Under the pieces are notes generated by a model, which saw nothing but the letters and a program-made list of their open reading frames with translations, ran no database searches and was not told the DNA's origin. A stretch of DNA of 64,000 bases, taken from Candidatus Scalindua sp. (GTDB lineage Bacteria; Planctomycetota; Brocadiia; Brocadiales; Scalinduaceae). Each line of letters begins with the position of its first letter. Position 1 is the first letter of the stretch. Where the stretch lies: NCBI GenBank assembly GCA_031316155.1, contig JALDRB010000009.1, positions 62,001 through 126,000 of the forward strand, written 5' to 3'. Position numbers and translations under genes: made by a program. Below are positions 52,706-61,123 of the stretch, piece by piece.

Positions 52706-53304
52706 ATCGAGAATAAACTCCCTTTACATACAGGTAAATATTCAAAAGGTTACCGCACCTGCCGTACGTTACTCTCCAATCGTAATACTACCCACTACTG
52801 GGTGTTCAATCACAGGCTTAGGAAAAACCTCACTTTCAGGGCTTTGACCCAACCGTGATCTTATTTCACTCCCGACCCAAATCGTTTACTTCATCAACCG
52901 TTTGGAAAGGAGAACCTTTTCCCATTTCCTCAGAACGAAAAGTTCCCTATACTATACATTATACATTGACAAGTGACGCACGGTAATTGGTAACGCCTCT
53001 TTTGTTTTCATAAACTGGAGATTTTCTGAAACGTTAGAGCGGTGATTCTGTAAACTCTTCCTATTCTAATAGCAGACAAACAAATGTCAATAAATACTCT
53101 TACTGTACAAAATTGTATTCCCGTTTCAACAAATTAACTTCTTAAGGTAAATTCCTTGATTTTCTCCCATGCAATACCTAAAATATCACCGATTACTGCG
53201 GAAAGTATGTGCTCTTCCATCCCTTTTCAGACAATTTTACGCTTTCGCAATAATTTTTTGTGGATGAGAATTAACTCTTCATCAGAGAAGTAAGAGGAAA
53301 GATT
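52706..53304. other. Divergent intergenic region
   Basis: 599 bp between the coiled-coil lipoprotein gene and the aminotransferase. No gene, long hairpin or known repeat family was recognised. A TTGACA-like word lies at about 52968. The region must contain promoters for both flanking genes. Confidence 0.45.
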
Positions 53305-54618
53305 ATGAGAAATAATATTGTACCTGTTGGATCCCATGAGCTCAGATACGAAATTCGCGAGATTGTAAATGTTGGTAACACCCTGCAAGATATGGGATTA
53401 GATATCTGCTGGGAAAACATCGGAGATCCTGTCCAAAAAGGTGAAAAAATTCCGTTATGGATAAAGGAGGCAATAAAAAAAACTGTCGATGAAGATTCTT
53501 CATTTGCATATAGTCCAACAAAAGGGTTGGAACAGACAAGGGAGTTCCTTGCAAACCTCTGCAACAAGAGAAAAAGAGACGGTGTTCAGATTACAAAGGA
53601 AGATATTATCTTTTTCAATGGAATTGGCGATGCAATATCAAAACTCTATACCTATTTAAAAAGAGAAGCAAGGGTAATAGGCCCGTCACCTGCCTATTCA
53701 ACACATTCATCAGGAGAGGCAGCTCACGCGGAAAAAGATCCGATAATGTATAGACTGGACGTAAACAACCACTGGTTTCCCGATCTCGAGGATCTCCGTT
53801 TTAACGTGCAGAATAACGAAACAATTTCAGGTATATTAGTAATAAATCCAAACAATCCTGTGGGAGCAGTATACCCAAAAGAGGTAATGGAGAAAATTGT
53901 AAGCATTGCTGAAGAATTTGATCTGTTTATCTTGTGCGATGAGATATACCTGAACATTATCTACAATGGAAAGACCTCAACACCGCTCAGTGATGTTATC
54001 AACAATGTGTGTGGCATTTCGATGAAGGGTATTTCCAAAGAATTGCCCTGGCCCGGGGCTCGATGCGGGTGGATAGAGATATACAACAAAGAGAAAGATC
54101 CGGTATTTAAGGAATATATTCATACGATACTTAACGCAAAGATGTTAGAGGTCTGCTCAACCACACTACCTCAACATGTTATACCGCTCCTCTTATCTGA
54201 TGAGCGGTACAAAAAGCATACTGACGAAAGAAATAAGATGTATGAAAAAAAATCTCGGTTTGCCTTTGAAACATTACAGGATGTCAATGGGATAATTGTA
54301 AATCAAACAGATGGCGCCTTTTATATGACTGTGGTTTTTAAAGATGGAGTATTAAATGAAAGGCAAAAACTTGAAATTGATAACAATACGATAAAGAGTT
54401 ATATCGAGGAAATTACCCAAAATGTTGAATTGGATAAAAGATTTGTCTATTATTTACTGGGAGCAACAGGTATATGCGTTGTACCGTTAACCGGTTTCTG
54501 TTGCCATCTTCATGGTTTTCGAATAACACTCCTGGAAACTGACAATAATAAATTTGAATGGATTTTCAGAACAGTAGCAACAAAGATAGAAGAATATTTA
54601 AGTTCTCGTGAGACCTGA
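53305..54618 (+). CDS. Class I/II PLP-dependent aminotransferase
   Basis: 437 residues. Substrate-domain and PLP-site motifs are seen: GDPVQKGEKIP, SPTKGLEQTREFLANLCN, the NPNNPVGAVYP motif, the Asp pair in LFILCDEIYLN and the Schiff-base lysine in SMKGISKELPWPGARCGW. The arginine near the end (HGFRITLLETD) would bind the substrate carboxylate. It is a fold-type I enzyme of the aspartate-aminotransferase superfamily, and the substrate cannot be named. It is on the same strand as the three following genes but 665 bp away. Confidence 0.9.
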   Translation: MRNNIVPVGSHELRYEIREIVNVGNTLQDMGLDICWENIGDPVQKGEKIPLWIKEAIKKTVDEDSSFAYSPTKGLEQTREFLANLCNKRKRDGVQITKEDIIFFNGIGDAISKLYTYLKREARVIGPSPAYSTHSSGEAAHAEKDPIMYRLDVNNHWFPDLEDLRFNVQNNETISGILVINPNNPVGAVYPKEVMEKIVSIAEEFDLFILCDEIYLNIIYNGKTSTPLSDVINNVCGISMKGISKELPWPGARCGWIEIYNKEKDPVFKEYIHTILNAKMLEVCSTTLPQHVIPLLLSDERYKKHTDERNKMYEKKSRFAFETLQDVNGIIVNQTDGAFYMTVVFKDGVLNERQKLEIDNNTIKSYIEEITQNVELDKRFVYYLLGATGICVVPLTGFCCHLHGFRITLLETDNNKFEWIFRTVATKIEEYLSSRET

Positions 54619-55283
54619 AAAACATTCTTTTAGAAATGCACTTACCCAATCTGGTTTATCCAGAATAAAAAAAGCAGGATGAGTTTAAGATCTGAGTAAA
54701 GTTGCGTTTATCCTACCTATGTTCCCATTCGACCAGGTTGTTAAACGAAAAGATGCATTTGGGAAGAGCCGTGATCGCAAAATCTCTTTACGCAATTATT
54801 TCGCTTTCCTTCCAACTGGTTTACAGATCAGACATATTATCTCTTGTCTCACAAATAAACAATATCCGTGAAAAGAACTTCTTCATTCATAGACAATAAT
54901 CCTTTTAATAACAGCTATTTACGTACTACACGGCAACATAATGTATCGCCGATACACAGGTGGTCAGAGAAACAATTTTTTCATCTACCCGAGTTTCGTA
55001 TGGTCAGAAAATCAGAACTCCTCATAGTTTTCCCGGGTATAACGATTTTTTTTCACCTTAATATTTGAGTTCCAGAAATAAAGAGCAAAATTTTTCGGAA
55101 ACCATACATTAAAAAAAGAGGTACACCTTTCTCCATACAATCGACATCAGAAATAACCTATTGAAATTTCATGACTTATAAATCCACATGAGTCTTTCTT
55201 GCAGTTATTTCTTTTTAGGTATGCCAATTGCTTTTCTTTCGTAGTAACAAAATTTTATTTTTATTTTTACCAGGAGGGAAATT
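54619..55283. other. Intergenic region
   Basis: 665 bp with no supported gene. A CTGGtttatCCAG hairpin (about 54642-54655) is a possible degenerate copy of the short hairpin family. The last 14 bp carry a CAGGAGGGAAATT ribosome site for the next gene. Confidence 0.45.
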
Positions 55284-55997
55284 ATGATTACCGTATCAGC
55301 AGACAAATTTGTAGACGATTTACAAAGGGATTGTTTAGCACATCCTGCACTTAATCACTCTTATTTAAAGAAATTTGAGGCAAAGAAGGTAAACAAATCT
55401 CATGTTAAACTTTTTGGAGAACAGTACTACTGTTTTTCCCGTCATTTCGCCCGATACCTTGCTGCATTGGTTGCGATAACTCCGGACGAAGCGTCAAGGG
55501 CTCCTTTAATCAAGAATCTCGGTGAAGAGTATGGCGCCCGACAGGAGGAGAAACGTGATATGAATCCAGAACTGACTCATCCTGCAATTTTTCGAAGATT
55601 TTTACGGTCAGTTGGTATCGATACGTCACCAGAGAGTCTTAATGCCATCAAACCTCTGCCTGAAACCAAGCTTTTCGTAGAAAAGTACCTCAACATCAGA
55701 TTCCTTAATTATATTTATGCCTTTGGAGCTATGGGACCGGGCACCGAATACATCGTACCACAGATGTATACATACATTCGTGAAGGATGCCGGGGGGCTG
55801 GACTTTCCGAGGATGATGTCCTCTTCTTCTCTGCCCATATAGAGTTAGATGTAGAGCATGCGGAAGGTATTAAAAATTCTTTACTTCCTTATGCTACAAC
55901 CGAAGATCATCAGGAACTCCTGCGGGCAGGCGCAATTGATTTCCTTGATGCCAGGACAGTATTGTGGGACGGTCTCGAAAGAGCCAGCAAGCTATAA
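55284..55997 (+). CDS. Haem-oxygenase-like diiron protein (CADD/PqqC-type)
   Basis: 237 residues, all helical. It carries the ligand set of haem-oxygenase-like diiron enzymes: E81 or E82 (GEEYG), H99 (THP), E155 (GTEY), and H185-D189-H192 in SAHIELDVEHAE (H-x3-D-x2-H). This is the signature shared by CADD, BesC and UndA rather than cofactor-free PqqC. It should activate O2 on a small substrate, or be a CADD-type p-aminobenzoate maker. A strong AGGAGG site precedes it. The start lies 665 bp after the aminotransferase. Confidence 0.85.
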   Translation: MITVSADKFVDDLQRDCLAHPALNHSYLKKFEAKKVNKSHVKLFGEQYYCFSRHFARYLAALVAITPDEASRAPLIKNLGEEYGARQEEKRDMNPELTHPAIFRRFLRSVGIDTSPESLNAIKPLPETKLFVEKYLNIRFLNYIYAFGAMGPGTEYIVPQMYTYIREGCRGAGLSEDDVLFFSAHIELDVEHAEGIKNSLLPYATTEDHQELLRAGAIDFLDARTVLWDGLERASKL

Positions 55998-56418
55998 TGA
56001 TATTTATTTGTTCTTGGTTTTTACGGCAGATGTATTTGGCCAAGATGAGAGGCATTATACAGGCGCCTGGAATTCACACCATTAACAATATGATACATTC
56101 TCTTACCATGTATCATATTGTTAATGGTGTGAATATTTTTACCTAAGAATGTTTTTCCACCATTTCATTACTTTACCATCTATTTAGGTTTTCTCGTTCG
56201 GGCATTCCTTAAACAAAGAATATACAGATTCGTTGTTCAATATGTCATAGTTATAAAAAGACTTAAGGATTGTGTTATAAAATTGTATAAATACTTTGTT
56301 GCAATTGTTTTTATAAAGTTATATAAAAGAACGTTTTGGAGTGGCATCTGGCGCCTAAGTATTTATATTTTTTTATAACACAATAACATTTTTATAAAAA
56401 AAAAGAGGAGGACTAGGA
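55998..56418. other. Structured intergenic region
   Basis: 421 bp. It contains the 26-bp-stem hairpin at 56073-56133, then AT-rich sequence with a 14-bp inverted repeat (ATTGTGTTATAAAA 56269-56282; TTTTATAACACAAT 56371-56384). AGAGGAGGACTAGGA forms the ribosome site. Confidence 0.7.
56073..56133 (+). terminator. Very long perfect hairpin after the diiron gene
   Basis: A perfect 26-bp stem with nine-base loop TCTCTTACC pairs 56073-56098 with 56108-56133, followed by TATTTTT. It can end transcription of the diiron gene. The stem is longer than an ordinary intrinsic terminator. Confidence 0.65.
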
Positions 56419-57999
56419 ATGGGGAGTTTGCAAATACCTAATAAGTCAGCTGCAACGAGGACGAAAACAAGAACTGGAAATGATGTTTTACCTCAAAGCG
56501 GAATGTGTGTCGTCTGCCTTGATGGATGTCCGGGATACTGTGAGATTGGGGTCTCTGCCATGAGAGGGCCGGAGACAATATACCCACAACCATTTGGGAC
56601 AAGCACATCTAGTGGAACAAAAGACTACCCGGTCGATTATTCACATTTCAATATTTCGGGAACCGTAGCCAGTCATCACCAAAAAGAGTACGAACAATTT
56701 ACCAACGTGAATCTTGAAACACGCCTCGGGAGAGATAAAGGTCTCAAGTTAAAGTTGCCTTTGATCACTACTGGTTTAGGTTCCACGAAGATAGCCCAGA
56801 CTCACTTTCAGGATCTTGGTACCGGTGCAGCAGTTTGTGGCACAGGAATCGTAATCGGTGAGAACGTCGTCGGTATGGATGAAACGTCTGAGTTTGACGC
56901 AAACAAGAAGGTCACAAAATGCAAGGAGTTAGAAAGAAGATTTAAATCGTTTAAAGACTACCAGAAAGACGGATATGGTTTTATTGCCATCCAGGCGAAT
57001 CCGGAGGATTGGAGGCTTGGCGTTCTTGAGTATAGCATGAACACACTCGGTTCAGATGCTGTTGAATTAAAGTGGGGACAGGGCGCAAAGAACATTGGCG
57101 GCGAAGTTAAAATTTTCACCCTTGACAAGGCTAAACTGTTGAAACAGAGAGGTTATATCGTGATTCCTGATCCGGATGACCCTGTGATTCAGGAGGCCTT
57201 TGAGAAGGGTGCTGTTGAAGGCTTTGAGAGACACACAAGGGTTGGAGCAATTTCAGAGTTCTTGCCCAAGGCGATGGATACTTTTTGTAATGACGTGGAC
57301 CATCTCAGGAGTGCAGGTGCAAAGTATATCTTCCTGAAAACGGGGGCATACCGTCCATCGGATTTGGCAAGGGCAATTAAATTCTGCTCCATTGCAAAAG
57401 TTGATGTATTGACAATCGACGGCGCAGGTGGTGGAACAGGAATGAGCCCATGGAGGATGATGAATGAGTGGGGAGTCCCTACCGTTTACATTGCCGCAAT
57501 GACGCATGAGTACTGTGACAGGCTGGCAAAAAGAGGCCAATATGTACCGGACATAATCCTCGCTGGCGGACTAACGACTGAAGATCATATTTATAAATCA
57601 TTCGCATTGGCTGCACCATATGTTAAGGCTGTTGGTATGTCACGCTCTACAATCTGTGCCGTTCATGTTGGAAATAATAATGGTAAGTGGATTAAGGAGG
57701 GTAAAATCCCGAAACCGGCGGCCGAACATGGAGATTCAATTGAAAAAATCTTCTACTATGCAACACAGGCCAAAAGAGACTTTGGGGATATCAGTACCGG
57801 CGTATTGGGTATGTATTCTTACTATCAACGATTGGCAACCGGCCTTCGTCAGTTAATGGCAGGTTCCAGGAGATTTAATCTTTCCAGTATCGTTAGAGAC
57901 GACATTTTTGCATTAACCAGAGAGGCTGCAGATGCTACGGGAATCAATTACATCATGGACTGGGAAAGAGAGTCTTCCTTGAACATCTTAGATGCGTAA
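56419..57999 (+). CDS. FMN glutamate-synthase-like protein
   Basis: 526 residues. The N-terminus has a four-cysteine cluster, CVVCLDGCPGYC, likely binding an Fe-S centre. The barrel matches the FMN domain of glutamate synthase: KWGQGAKNIGGEVK, TIDGAGGGTGMSPWRMMNEWGVPT and PDIILAGGLTTEDHIYKSFALAAPYVKAVGM. The usual [3Fe-4S] cysteine trio of GltB is absent (ICAVHVGNNNG is found instead), and there is no glutaminase domain. The true substrate is probably not simply glutamine and 2-oxoglutarate. A terminator follows. Confidence 0.85.
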   Translation: MGSLQIPNKSAATRTKTRTGNDVLPQSGMCVVCLDGCPGYCEIGVSAMRGPETIYPQPFGTSTSSGTKDYPVDYSHFNISGTVASHHQKEYEQFTNVNLETRLGRDKGLKLKLPLITTGLGSTKIAQTHFQDLGTGAAVCGTGIVIGENVVGMDETSEFDANKKVTKCKELERRFKSFKDYQKDGYGFIAIQANPEDWRLGVLEYSMNTLGSDAVELKWGQGAKNIGGEVKIFTLDKAKLLKQRGYIVIPDPDDPVIQEAFEKGAVEGFERHTRVGAISEFLPKAMDTFCNDVDHLRSAGAKYIFLKTGAYRPSDLARAIKFCSIAKVDVLTIDGAGGGTGMSPWRMMNEWGVPTVYIAAMTHEYCDRLAKRGQYVPDIILAGGLTTEDHIYKSFALAAPYVKAVGMSRSTICAVHVGNNNGKWIKEGKIPKPAAEHGDSIEKIFYYATQAKRDFGDISTGVLGMYSYYQRLATGLRQLMAGSRRFNLSSIVRDDIFALTREAADATGINYIMDWERESSLNILDA

Positions 58000-58076
58000 G
58001 GTTCCTTTTCTCAAATTCTCCAGCTATTTTTCTGGCGGATGTATTCGCAGGACAGAAAACTGATTCCGAATACCGT

Positions 58077-58125
58077 AAAGCTGTATAAGATGTTTCAATG
58101 TAATATCTTATACAGCTTTTTCTTT
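58077..58125 (+). terminator. Intrinsic terminator after the FMN protein
   Basis: AAAGCTGTATAAGAT pairs perfectly with ATCTTATACAGCTTT (58077-58091 with 58105-58119), followed by TTCTTT. It lies 78 bp past the stop, before the molybdopterin gene. Confidence 0.8.
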
Positions 58126-58162
58126 GTATAGTCCATGAATCATGACAAATATATAATGAAAA

Positions 58163-60145
58163 ATGGGAATATCTGCTCAATCTACCTATTATAATACCTG
58201 CCCCAGGGACTGTTATGATACCTGTTCCATCTTAACGACCGTTGAGAATGGCAGAGCAGTTAAGCTGAGAGGCAATCCAAAACACCCCATAACACAAGGT
58301 TTTCTTTGCTGGAAGATTCAAAACGCCTTAAAGTTTGTGTACTCACCCCAACGGCTTCAATACCCTCTCAGGAGGGTTGGGAAAAAGGGTAACGATGATT
58401 TCCAGAGGATATCCTGGGATGAAGCGTATCAGGAAATAGCCAATCAGTTTATGCGGATCAGGGAGACCCATGGTACCGGTGCAATCTTACCTGTCGACTA
58501 CTTTGGACATATGGGTTTGCTTAATAAACAGTTTTCTCAACGTTTTTTCAATGCCTTGGGCACCAGTAACTGCGCTCCTACCGTCTGCTCTAATGCAGGC
58601 AGATCCGCACTTCAACATGTTTACGGTGGTTTTTGGGGCATAGACCCGGATGAAATTTCAGCATCCAAACTTATCATACACTGGGGACTAAACGGCCCCT
58701 GGAGTAATCTCCATGGATACAATCTTGTAAAAAAGGCAGTAAAAAACGGGTCTAAATATTATGTCATAGACCCCATGCGTACTTCTGGACTGGGAAAACA
58801 TCTCCCCATAAAACCCAATACTGATGGAATCCTGGCGCTGGGAATAGCACACCATCTTATCTCCACGGGATTATACGAGCAGGAACATGTCAAAAAACAC
58901 ACCTACGGTTTTGAACAATTTGTCAAAATTATAAATGAGTTTCCTGTTGATAAAGTTTCCCGGATGGTAGAACTACCCGAAGAAGACATAAGAGAATTAG
59001 CGGAAGATATGTACCGTCTGAGACCCAATTTTATCCATCTGGGCTTTGGTATACAGAAGCATCTTTATGGAGGAGAAGCAGTAAGAACTATCGCTCTTTT
59101 ACCACCATTAGTCGGAGGTTTCAGGGTTCATTATAGTAATACCGACAGAGAATTGGATTTGAGTTTCCTCCAAGGAAAACACTTTGCGAATGAGGCAGAT
59201 ACTGCAGGAAACAAAAAGACATACAACATGGCACAACTGGGAAAAGTACTGGAAAAAGGAGAAGTAAAATCGCTTTTCGTATTCAATACAAATCCTTTAG
59301 TTAATTTCCCCAACCAGAAACTGGTAAAAAAAGGATTTCAGAGAGAAGATCTCTTTGTGGTTGTACACGATCTGTTTATGAATGATACCTGCAGTTATGC
59401 CGATATCGTACTTCCGGCAACCAGTTTTCTTGAATCATTCGATGTTCATGTATGCTATTACCATAATTATATGTCTATTAATCAGAAGGCAATTGACCCT
59501 CTCGGGGAAGCAAAACCGAACTATCAAGTTTTTAAGGAGTTGGCTGGATCTTTAGATCTTCTGCCAGATAAGATATTCCCCCCTGAACGTGAAGTAATAG
59601 AGGAGTTCCTTAGCAGAAGCAAGGCTGTGGAATTTACTCTTGAAGATCTTGAAACCAAGGGATTCTGCAAAATGAATATAAGACCCCAAGATGTCTACGC
59701 CACACCTTCCAGTAAGATTGAATGCTATTCCCAGTCAGCTGAGAAGGCCGGCCTTCCTCCCCTTCCAGGTTATTATGAAGAAAAGATTAACCATTACCCA
59801 TTTCAGCTGCTTTCTGTCAACCTCATGCATATTACGCGTTCTCAGTTTCACAACATCTGGCAAAAAGAGATAGAACCTGTAGTCTTAATCAACGAAGATG
59901 AAGCTAATCAGAGAAAGATAAAGAAAGGAGAATGGGTACGATTAAGGAATGACCTGGACACACTGGATATGAAAGCTTGTCCGACAAGAGACATAAAGAA
60001 GGGAGTTGTACTCGTTTATGGAGGACTCTGGCCGAAGCTCTGTGGAGGTAAAGGTGTTAATACCTTGATTTCGGATGAAATCCAGGATTTTGGAGGAAAC
60101 GCCATATATAACTCTACGTACGTCGAAATCGATAAGTTGCCGTAA
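58163..60145 (+). CDS. Molybdopterin oxidoreductase, cytoplasmic
   Basis: 660 residues. The N-terminal [4Fe-4S] motif is C-x3-C-x3-C-x27-C (TCPRDCYDTC ... GFLCWK). It is a DMSO-reductase-superfamily enzyme: LRGNPKHPITQGFLCW, DYFGHMGLLNKQFSQRFFNALGTSNCAPTVCSNAG, ARDxMRTSGLGKHLP-like and KKGEWVRLRND near the end. It has no Tat signal, so it is cytoplasmic. The probable metal ligand region is TVCSNAGRS, though Cys versus Ser cannot be decided by eye. No Shine-Dalgarno sequence is obvious. Confidence 0.88.
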   Translation: MGISAQSTYYNTCPRDCYDTCSILTTVENGRAVKLRGNPKHPITQGFLCWKIQNALKFVYSPQRLQYPLRRVGKKGNDDFQRISWDEAYQEIANQFMRIRETHGTGAILPVDYFGHMGLLNKQFSQRFFNALGTSNCAPTVCSNAGRSALQHVYGGFWGIDPDEISASKLIIHWGLNGPWSNLHGYNLVKKAVKNGSKYYVIDPMRTSGLGKHLPIKPNTDGILALGIAHHLISTGLYEQEHVKKHTYGFEQFVKIINEFPVDKVSRMVELPEEDIRELAEDMYRLRPNFIHLGFGIQKHLYGGEAVRTIALLPPLVGGFRVHYSNTDRELDLSFLQGKHFANEADTAGNKKTYNMAQLGKVLEKGEVKSLFVFNTNPLVNFPNQKLVKKGFQREDLFVVVHDLFMNDTCSYADIVLPATSFLESFDVHVCYYHNYMSINQKAIDPLGEAKPNYQVFKELAGSLDLLPDKIFPPEREVIEEFLSRSKAVEFTLEDLETKGFCKMNIRPQDVYATPSSKIECYSQSAEKAGLPPLPGYYEEKINHYPFQLLSVNLMHITRSQFHNIWQKEIEPVVLINEDEANQRKIKKGEWVRLRNDLDTLDMKACPTRDIKKGVVLVYGGLWPKLCGGKGVNTLISDEIQDFGGNAIYNSTYVEIDKLP

Positions 60146-60291
60146 TATTTTTCTCTCATGAATCAAATCCCTGGACTTACCGCAAACCGTCCTGTTTTTG
60201 CCAGACACCAAGAATCTACATGACCGCTGAAGCCGTTCTGCTTTGTCACCGGCAAAGACGTGAACACGGAGGATGGGAGCGTAAAGGCAGA

Positions 60292-60391
60292 TATACTAAA
60301 ACCAATTTGGTTTTCGGTTTTACTGGAAACCAAATCTTGGTTGCAGTTATACTCGCGATTTTATCCGAAAACCATTATGGAGATGAGTATA
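60292..60391 (-). repeat. MITE-like palindromic element, copy 5
   Basis: 100 bp, starting TATACTAAAACCAATTTGG and ending GGAGATGAGTATA. The inner hairpin differs from the other copies: the CTGCCTGTGCG core is missing and replaced by a GGAAACCAAATCTTGGTTGC stretch. Confidence 0.7.
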
Positions 60392-60479
60392 CATCGGGAA
60401 TTTTGAGCTTCAGATTAATATGGTCACTTGCCTGAGGAAGATCTGTTGGGCACAAACCTGTCATCATCATACATTGTGG

Positions 60480-60841
60480 CTATGCCGTTATATCCAGGCA
60501 CAACCCGTCACCTTCTTCGATATGGTTTAACCATGTTTCCTCAGAGAACTCCTCGTGTGTAATATTCTTATTCCTTACCCCTCCTTAATCTTCCATCTTC
60601 ACCAACGATCACAACATCAATGAAGACCTCGCCTTCCTTTTGATATACACAAAACCGATAGGGAGAATTACTCTTTTCCAGCAGCATGAGCATGCTCTGC
60701 TGCTTCTGTCAGGTCATGGAAGTGGCTACCTGTTTCGTCCCTCTTTTTCTGCTCTTGTTTACGTTTCTTTTTTTTAGGGTCAAGAAGGGTTTTCCTTGGA
60801 GTTACCTGATAGACCTTGTTTATCCTCAATTCATCATTCAT
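60480..60841 (-). pseudogene. Small frame-broken gene between two palindromic elements
   Basis: From ATG 60841 on the minus strand, the first frame runs 57 codons (MNDELRINKVYQVTPRKTLL...FHDLTEAAEHAHAAGKE, stop 60668). It overlaps a second frame starting at ATG 60693 (MLMLLEKSNSPYRFCVYQKE...EDGRLRRGKE, stop 60568). A third frame then continues KNITHEEFSEETWLNHIEEGDGLCLDITA, ending 60480. The text reads well across all three, suggesting one ancestral gene of about 120 residues with two frameshifts. The first half is lysine-rich. Family not recognised. Confidence 0.55.
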
Positions 60842-60866
60842 TCTTTCTCTTTTACTGAAATGTTAA

Positions 60867-61029
60867 AATACTCATCTCATAATGGTTTTCGGATAAAATC
60901 CGAGATAAAATTGAGTGAGTAAAGTCCTCGGCGCCTGTCCGGGGATACCTTCACCAAGATTTGGTTTCCCGCCTGCCTGTGCGATGCACGCAGACAGGTA
61001 AAACCGAAAAACAAATCGGTTTTAGTATA
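60867..61029 (+). repeat. MITE-like palindromic element, copy 6
   Basis: 163 bp, starting AATACTCATCTCATAATGG and ending ATCGGTTTTAGTATA, with an extra segment near 60893-60970 inside the left half. The CTGCCTGTGCGATGCACGCAGACAGG core is intact. Inverted relative to copy 5. Confidence 0.75.
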
Positions 61030-61123
61030 TCAGAAACAATTCTACACTTCTTCCCGATGTTTTCTGAAGTTCGATTAAAATGGTTTTGAAATGCGGGAAA
61101 TATGATCCGGAAAACAATTCAGC

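Larger units (their letters stand above)
60146..61123. other. Repeat-bracketed degraded region
   Basis: 978 bp that hold two inverted palindromic elements and a frame-broken small gene between them (60480-60841), all described separately. The remainder shows no gene. Confidence 0.6.

Noticed and set aside
54702..54899. 65-residue open frame between aminotransferase and diiron gene
   Set aside because: No Shine-Dalgarno sequence, no family-like motif, composition of spacer DNA.
60220..60435. 71-residue frame after the molybdopterin gene
   Set aside because: It is created by the palindromic element (encoding YTKTNLVFGFTG), as similar peptides appear in other copies.
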